From contig NZ_PIOC01000010.1 in the NCBI RefSeq assembly GCF_003369575.1, forward strand, positions 148,662 to 212,661: a stretch of DNA of 64,000 nt, in the 5' to 3' direction. The number at the start of each line of letters is the position of its first letter. The first letter of the stretch is position 1. Under the pieces are notes generated by a model. It had not been told where the DNA came from and did not search any database. It saw only the letters and a program-made list of their open reading frames with translations. The translations under genes and the position numbers were made by a program. This DNA comes from Oceanobacillus arenosus (GTDB lineage: Bacteria > Bacillota > Bacilli > Bacillales > Amphibacillaceae). Below are positions 59,101 through 64,000 of the stretch, one piece after another.

Positions 59101-60603
59101 TTGGAGCAGATTGCATATTGGATTCACAAACGGGCGTATATTACGCCTAATCGAACGGCATTAACGACAGTGGAAAAGCCGTATACGTATCAAATGCTTT
59201 CTCTAGAGGTCAATAATATGGCTGCCTTTTTGCAGGATGAATGCCACTTGAAAAAAGGTGATCGGGTCGCAATTCTTTCGCAAAATAGAGCGGAATATAT
59301 GGTGGCCTATTTTGCAATTGCACAGCTGGGATTGGTTGCTGTTCCGTTAAATATTCGTCTGACTGCTATAGAACTGGGATTTCAAATCAATGATAGTGGG
59401 GCAAAAACGATTCTATTCGAGGTAGAAACAGTTGAATTGTATCGGGAAGTTTGTAAGTACACCAATTTTGCAAACGCTTACCAATTAGAAGAGATTGAAA
59501 AACCTGCTGTAAAGGATTTAATACATGTCCCAATCGATGCTAAAAATGATGCCTTTATTATTTGCTACACGTCTGGAACAACAGGGAGAACAAAGGGGGC
59601 TGTATTAACGCAGGAAAATATGTTTTGGAATGCGATAAATTGTCAATATGCCCTTGATATTACATCAACGGACAAAGTAATTGTTCTTTTGCCCTTATTT
59701 CATATTGGCGGGATCGGCCTATTTGCTTTTCCCACCTTACTTGCAGGTGGAACCGTAATTCTTCCTAATAAGTTTGAACCTGGAAAAGCAATTGATATCA
59801 TCGAGGAACATGAGGTAACGATTGTGATGGGCGTGCCAACGATCCACGAAGCAATCCGTAGACATCCAAGTTTTGATACAGCTAATTTCCAGGCTGTCAG
59901 GTGGTTCTATAGTGGGGGTGCCCCTTGCCCGAAAGAATTGATCAATAAATACTTGGAACAGGGGCTGCCATTTGGACAGGGAATGGGGATGACAGAAACA
60001 GCGCCAACGATCTTCATGCTTTCTAGAGAGGATTATAAGAATAAAGTTGGTTCCATTGGCAAGCCAGCAATGTTTTGCGATATAAAAATTGTTGATCAGG
60101 CAGGAAATCCAGTTAAAAAAGGGGAAATCGGTGAGCTGCTCATAAAAGGACCGAATGTCATGAAAGAGTATTGGGGACTTCCAGACAAAACAAAGGAAGC
60201 AATTCGTGATGGCTGGTTCCACTCCGGGGACTTAATGAGAGAGGATGAAGATGGATTTATCTATGTTGCTGGAAGGAAGAAAGACATGATCATTTCTGGT
60301 GGGGAAAACATTTATCCATTGGAAGTTGAGCAGGTTTTAAGTGAGTTGTTAGAAATAAATGAGGTTGCTGTGATTGGGATTGCAGATGAGCAATGGGGAG
60401 AAATTCCCGTTGCATATCTTTCATTTAATAATGGCTCGACCAAAAGTGAAAGGGAAATAAAAACCTACTGTCAGAAAAGATTAGCAAAATACAAAATCCC
60501 GAAGAATGTCGTCATCCTCGATGAGCTTCCTAAAAATGCGACAGGTAAGATTGATAAGTCGAGGATTTTGGAAATGTCAAAGGAAATTGGTAATAGGTCA
60601 TGA
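59101..60603 (+). CDS. Acyl-CoA synthetase / AMP-dependent acid-CoA ligase
   Basis: The 500-residue ANL-family enzyme activates a carboxylic acid to its CoA thioester. The AMP-binding motif is ICYTSGTTGRTKGAVLTQEN, followed by GMTETAPTIF, GWFHSGDLMREDEDGFIYVAGRKKDMI (A5/A7-A8) and the A10 lysine in PKNATGKIDKSRIL. TTG 59101 follows GAGGTGAA. The KAS III-like gene begins 25 nt after it. The chain length or aromatic nature of the substrate cannot be judged by eye. Confidence 0.93.
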   Translation: MEQIAYWIHKRAYITPNRTALTTVEKPYTYQMLSLEVNNMAAFLQDECHLKKGDRVAILSQNRAEYMVAYFAIAQLGLVAVPLNIRLTAIELGFQINDSGAKTILFEVETVELYREVCKYTNFANAYQLEEIEKPAVKDLIHVPIDAKNDAFIICYTSGTTGRTKGAVLTQENMFWNAINCQYALDITSTDKVIVLLPLFHIGGIGLFAFPTLLAGGTVILPNKFEPGKAIDIIEEHEVTIVMGVPTIHEAIRRHPSFDTANFQAVRWFYSGGAPCPKELINKYLEQGLPFGQGMGMTETAPTIFMLSREDYKNKVGSIGKPAMFCDIKIVDQAGNPVKKGEIGELLIKGPNVMKEYWGLPDKTKEAIRDGWFHSGDLMREDEDGFIYVAGRKKDMIISGGENIYPLEVEQVLSELLEINEVAVIGIADEQWGEIPVAYLSFNNGSTKSEREIKTYCQKRLAKYKIPKNVVILDELPKNATGKIDKSRILEMSKEIGNRS

Positions 60604-60628
60604 AACTACCGAAGAAGGAGAAAAGCAG

Positions 60629-61627
60629 ATGATAGGAATTCAGGCAACGAGTATTTATGAACCGGAAAGAAAAGAAACAGCAGCAGAGCTATCGTTTAAA
60701 ACAGCAATTCCAGAGCATGTCATTATTGAAAAGTTTGGTCTCTCTGAAAAGAGAATTGCCGCGGACCATGAGCATGCATCTGATTTAGCAATTGCTGCTG
60801 GGAAAAAGATTTTACAAGATATAGATCCAAAGTCAATTGATCTTGTAATCTATTTTGGCAGTCCTTTCAAAGATTACCAAGTTTGGACAGCATCTTCAAA
60901 AATACAGTATGAGCTGGGAACATATAATGCCTATGCATTTGAAATGATGAATGTAAGCTCTTGTTTTCCGCTAGCGGTAAAAGTTGCGAAGGATATGCTT
61001 CATTCAGATGAGGGGCTAAACAATATCCTGCTTGTTGGCGGCTCAAAGGAATCCATGCTCATCAACTATGAAAATCCACGCTCACGGTTTATGTTCAATT
61101 TTGCAGACGGCGGTGCAGCGGCACTGATCACGAGGCATGCGACAAAGAGCGAAATATTGGGTTCATCAATTATTACTGATGGATCATTCAGTAAGGAAGT
61201 GCTTGTTCCTGGCGGAGGCTCAGTAAATCCAGTCAGTACAGAAGTTGTGGAAGGAAAAATGCAGTATATTGATGTGCCAAATCCAATCAATATGAAGGAG
61301 CGTCTTGACCCTGTATCGATTCCAAATTTCACTAAAGTAATCAATCAGTCGCTAGAGAAGAGTGGCTTATCCCTTGAACATTTAAAGGTGCTTTTGCCGC
61401 TTCATACCAAAAAGTCAATGTTTAAGTCACTTTGTGAGAATGTCGGGCTAAAAGAGGAACAAGCGATTTACCTGAAAAATCACGGGCATATGTCTGCACT
61501 AGACCCTTGCTTTGGTCTGCATCTTGCTGAAAAGAGAGGCTTACTTAAAAAAGGAGACATTGCTGTGCTAGTTTCTGCTGGAACAGGCTATACATGGGCA
61601 GCGACTGCGATACGATGGTTTGGATAA
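60629..61627 (+). CDS. 3-oxoacyl-ACP synthase III-like (KAS III/thiolase fold) protein
   Basis: The 332-residue protein is FabH-sized and keeps the catalytic triad in order: Cys112 (NVSSCFPLA), His in VLLPLHTKKSM and Asn in LKNHGHMSALDP. FabH-typical flanks are altered; SSCFP replaces AACAGF. Its operon, acid-CoA ligase plus importer, argues against fatty acid initiation and for a catabolic or specialised Claisen/retro-Claisen step on an acyl-CoA. ATG 60629 follows AAGGAG. The long frame upstream overlaps the ligase gene and is not real. Confidence 0.88.
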   Translation: MIGIQATSIYEPERKETAAELSFKTAIPEHVIIEKFGLSEKRIAADHEHASDLAIAAGKKILQDIDPKSIDLVIYFGSPFKDYQVWTASSKIQYELGTYNAYAFEMMNVSSCFPLAVKVAKDMLHSDEGLNNILLVGGSKESMLINYENPRSRFMFNFADGGAAALITRHATKSEILGSSIITDGSFSKEVLVPGGGSVNPVSTEVVEGKMQYIDVPNPINMKERLDPVSIPNFTKVINQSLEKSGLSLEHLKVLLPLHTKKSMFKSLCENVGLKEEQAIYLKNHGHMSALDPCFGLHLAEKRGLLKKGDIAVLVSAGTGYTWAATAIRWFG

Positions 61628-61708
61628 GTCTTGTAACTTCCTTGTAACTACTAAAATATATGATGGCAGTAGTTAAGTATTTAGGAGAAAAAAAGGGGGC
61701 AATTACTA

Positions 61709-62971
61709 ATGAAGTTCATTCGTGTATTAAGTTTACTCCTCGCATTATTTGTTGTTGGGATTCTAGCAGCATGTGGCGATAATGACGATACAGCGGGAGA
61801 GACGGGGGACAACTCAAACAGCTCAAATGAAACAGGGGAATCAGGAGAAGCGGCCGCAGGAGCAGGTGAGACAATCAAAATCGGTGTGCTTGCGTCATTA
61901 ACAGGTGCACTTGAGTCTTATGGTAATCAGACGAAAAAAGGATTTGAATTAGGAATGGAATATGCAACAGATGGAACGATGGAAGTTGCCGGGAAGAAAA
62001 TTGAATATATTTTTAAAGATACAGAAACAGATCCTACTGTGGCGCGACAAGCAGCAATAAGTTTTCTGGAAGACGATGAAGTTGACTTTCTTGTTGGTTC
62101 GTCAAGTTCAGGTGATACACTAGCTGTTACTCCACTAGCGGAAGAATATGAGAAGATTATTGTCGTTGAACCAGCTGCAGCCGATAGTATTACAGGATCA
62201 GAATACAATGATTATATTTTCCGAACGGCAAGAAACTCTTCACAGGATGCATTTGCGGCCGCAGCTGCAGTAGCTGGTGAAGGGGTAAAAATAGCAACAC
62301 TTGCACCAGACTATTCATTTGGTCAAGATGGTGCTAAAGCCTTTATTAGTGCGGCAGAATCTTTAGGTGCTGAGCTTGTACATGAAGAATATGCCGATCA
62401 AAATGCGACAGATTTTACAGCGAATATCCAGAAGATCATTGATGCAAAACCAGATTATCTTTATGTTGTATGGGCCGGAGCAAATACTCCGTGGAATCAA
62501 ATCGTTGATATGAAAGTCGAGGATCACGGAATTAAAGTGACAACAGGGGTAGCGGATATTGCAACACTGCCAACGATGGCTCCATTAACAGGAATGGAAG
62601 GGTTCACATTGTATTATCATACACTTCCAGATAATGAAGTAAATGATTGGTTAGTCGAGAATCATAAAAGCAAATATGACGGTGCAGTACCAGATTTATT
62701 CACTGCTGGCGGAATGAGTGCCGCGCTTGCGATTGTTGAAGCACTTAAACAAACGGACGGCGATACAAATACAGATACGTTAATTCAAGCGATGGAAGGA
62801 ATGAGCTTTGAGACGCCAAAAGGAACGATGACATTCCGCCCAGAGGACCATCAGGCGCTTCAAGAAATGTATTCCGTAACCTTAGAAGAAAGTGATGAAT
62901 TTGATTATCCTGTTCCAGTATTAAAACGGGTGTTAACCCCAGAAGAAACGGCACCGCCAATTATGAATTAG
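61709..62971 (+). CDS. Branched-chain-type ABC transporter substrate-binding lipoprotein
   Basis: The 420-residue protein has a lipoprotein signal with lipobox LAAC (Cys22), a Gly/Ser/Asn/Glu-rich linker (residues 23-55), and the LivK-type ligand-binding fold beginning IKIGVLASLTGALESYGNQT. DTETDPTVARQAA and FLVGSSSSGDTLAV are typical. Members bind branched amino acids, amides or aromatic acids. ATG 61709 follows AAAGGGGGC. Neighbouring CoA ligase and KAS III-like genes favour a carboxylic acid ligand. Confidence 0.92.
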   Translation: MKFIRVLSLLLALFVVGILAACGDNDDTAGETGDNSNSSNETGESGEAAAGAGETIKIGVLASLTGALESYGNQTKKGFELGMEYATDGTMEVAGKKIEYIFKDTETDPTVARQAAISFLEDDEVDFLVGSSSSGDTLAVTPLAEEYEKIIVVEPAAADSITGSEYNDYIFRTARNSSQDAFAAAAAVAGEGVKIATLAPDYSFGQDGAKAFISAAESLGAELVHEEYADQNATDFTANIQKIIDAKPDYLYVVWAGANTPWNQIVDMKVEDHGIKVTTGVADIATLPTMAPLTGMEGFTLYYHTLPDNEVNDWLVENHKSKYDGAVPDLFTAGGMSAALAIVEALKQTDGDTNTDTLIQAMEGMSFETPKGTMTFRPEDHQALQEMYSVTLEESDEFDYPVPVLKRVLTPEETAPPIMN

Positions 62972-63087
62972 GATAATACTGCTGACAGATAGGAAAGCTT
63001 AATGCTTTCCTATCTGCATAAATGTAGACTTTAGGGAGATGTCGTTAATTCATCATGTTAACTAGTAAGTTTGCGAGGAGGAATACT

Positions 63088-63855
63088 GTGGAAGCAATAT
63101 TAGAAACAAAAGATCTATCGATCGCGTTTGGCGGACAGGTTGCCGTAAATGCAGTATCAGTAAAAATAGCCGAGAAAAAATTCACCTCGATTATTGGGCC
63201 AAATGGAGCAGGGAAAACTACCTTTTTTAACCTGCTTAGCGGGCAGCTAGCACCGACAAATGGGAAAATCTATTTCAAGGGAGAAGACATCACGAAACAG
63301 TCTGCTACGAACCGGACCCGTTTAGGAATTGGCAGATCCTTTCAAATCACGAATGTTTTTCCAAATCTGACTGTACATGAAAATGTTCGCTTAGCAGTGC
63401 AGTCACAAGCGAATGTACGTTATCAAATGATCGCACATTTTAATCACTATCAGCAATTTCAGGAAAAGGCTAACGGATTATTGAAAATGGTTTTTCTTGA
63501 TGACAAGGCAGATTCACTCGCAGTTAATTTAGCCCATGGAGAAAAACGGAAATTAGAGATTGCGATGCTTTTAGCTTTAGAGACAGAGATTTTACTGCTC
63601 GATGAACCAACAGCAGGCATGTCATTAGAGGAAGTTCCAGCAATCATCGATGTCATTAAGAAGATTAGAGAGAAGGAAGATCGGACGATTGTGCTCATTG
63701 AACACAAGATGGATATGATCCTGGGGATGTCTGATGAAGTGCTCGTATTATTTCATGGGGAATTAATTGCACAGGGGACTCCAGAAGAAATCATTGAAAA
63801 TGAAACCGTTCAGTCCGCGTATTTGGGAGGCGAATATAATGAGCAGCTTACTTAG
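63088..63855 (+). CDS. LivG-type ABC transporter ATP-binding protein
   Basis: The 255-residue ATPase has Walker [10 protein letters not shown], the Q-loop region [19 protein letters not shown], a signature region [16 protein letters not shown] (LSxGE form altered to LAHGE) and Walker [13 protein letters not shown]. It pairs with LivF to power a branched-chain-type importer. GTG 63088 follows GAGGAGG; the frame is open to 63055. It overlaps the next gene by 17 nt. The permease genes must lie to the right of the window. Confidence 0.93.
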   Translation: MEAILETKDLSIAFGGQVAVNAVSVKIAEKKFTSIIGPNGAGKTTFFNLLSGQLAPTNGKIYFKGEDITKQSATNRTRLGIGRSFQITNVFPNLTVHENVRLAVQSQANVRYQMIAHFNHYQQFQEKANGLLKMVFLDDKADSLAVNLAHGEKRKLEIAMLLALETEILLLDEPTAGMSLEEVPAIIDVIKKIREKEDRTIVLIEHKMDMILGMSDEVLVLFHGELIAQGTPEEIIENETVQSAYLGGEYNEQLT

Positions 63856-64000
63856 CCTGCATCATGTTGAAGCATTTATCCAGAAGTTTCACATTTTACA
63901 TGACATCTCATTTGAGATTCCAAAAGGAGAAGTTACAGTATTACTCGGTAGAAATGGTGCGGGAAAAACGACGACATTGCGGACAATTATGGGGCTGAAT
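63839..64000 (+). CDS. LivF-type ABC transporter ATP-binding protein (5' part, cut by window edge)
   Basis: ATG 63839 overlaps the end of the LivG-type gene. The 54 visible codons give [20 protein letters not shown] and then Walker [10 protein letters not shown], followed by the LRTIMGL that is typical of LivF. The remainder lies outside the window. Confidence 0.9.
   Translation, partial: MSSLLSLHHVEAFIQKFHILHDISFEIPKGEVTVLLGRNGAGKTTTLRTIMGLN

Noticed and set aside
60506-60628. Extended KAS III-like start at 60506
   Set aside because: The extra 41 residues overlap the ligase gene in another frame and look random; ATG 60629 has AAGGAG.

Overview
The window looks like chromosome from a spore-forming, low-GC member of the Bacillaceae, most likely an Oceanobacillus/Virgibacillus-type organism (inference). 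The pointers are strong AGGAGG ribosome binding sites, many TTG and GTG starts, a GerA-type germinant-receptor operon beside the spore cortex hydrolase gene cwlJ, guanine riboswitches, and a MoxR/DUF58/transglutaminase-guaA-pbuG-UPF0316 order recalling the B. subtilis yeaC-yeaD-yebA-guaA-pbuG-yebE neighbourhood. No rRNA, tRNA, CRISPR array, prophage or intact insertion sequence was found.

1-7,006: an aromatic catabolism cluster. It holds the tail of an upstream gene that fits a hydratase/decarboxylase, a 4-oxalocrotonate tautomerase, a divergent LysR regulator, a two-subunit Rieske dioxygenase, a thioredoxin-reductase-like ferredoxin-NADP reductase, an extradiol ring-cleavage dioxygenase, an ACMSD-type amidohydrolase and a seven-iron-type ferredoxin. 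Together these give ring activation with its own electron supply, meta-cleavage and probable decarboxylation. The substrate is not known. 7,191-12,075: glycerol dehydrogenase behind a Rex/Fnr-like operator, a GNAT acetyltransferase without a normal start codon, secreted alkaline phosphatase and a luciferase-like flavin monooxygenase.

12,145-26,151: a C1 and molybdenum region. Formaldehyde dehydrogenase, an oxalate/formate-type MFS carrier and a molybdopterin formate-dehydrogenase-like enzyme are followed by fdhD and a long same-strand series of Moco genes (moaA, moeB, moeA, moaE, moaD, mobB, mobA, moaB, modA, modB). No modC or moaC is present. Formaldehyde could be oxidised to formate and then to CO2, with the cofactor made and loaded by the neighbouring genes. 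26,367-27,299 is heme O synthase.

27,315-32,455: spore germination. cwlJ is interrupted by a single in-frame TAA but is otherwise complete. It is followed by gerA-type A, B and C subunit genes and a 54-residue putative D subunit. 32,533-38,743: an amidase and the MoxR/DUF58/transglutaminase operon. 38,791-49,901: guaA, pbuG and a nupC-type transporter, each behind a guanine-class riboswitch. Between guaA and pbuG lie an AT-rich orphan gene, an Old Yellow Enzyme, an IclR regulator, an aldo/keto reductase and the 3' remnant of a second aldo/keto reductase.

50,083-53,556: a C26 peptidase, MsrA, a degenerate MOSC protein, an Hsp20-like protein and UPF0316. 53,666-64,000: a very large STAND/BTAD transcriptional regulator, two small genes, then TetR, acyl-CoA ligase, a KAS III-like enzyme and a branched-chain-type ABC transporter running off the right edge. 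This last set looks like a catabolic operon for an imported carboxylic acid of unknown identity. Degenerate ~21-bp GAGC/GCTC tandem repeats occupy three separate intergenic regions (about 10.8, 34.1 and 50.9 kb).
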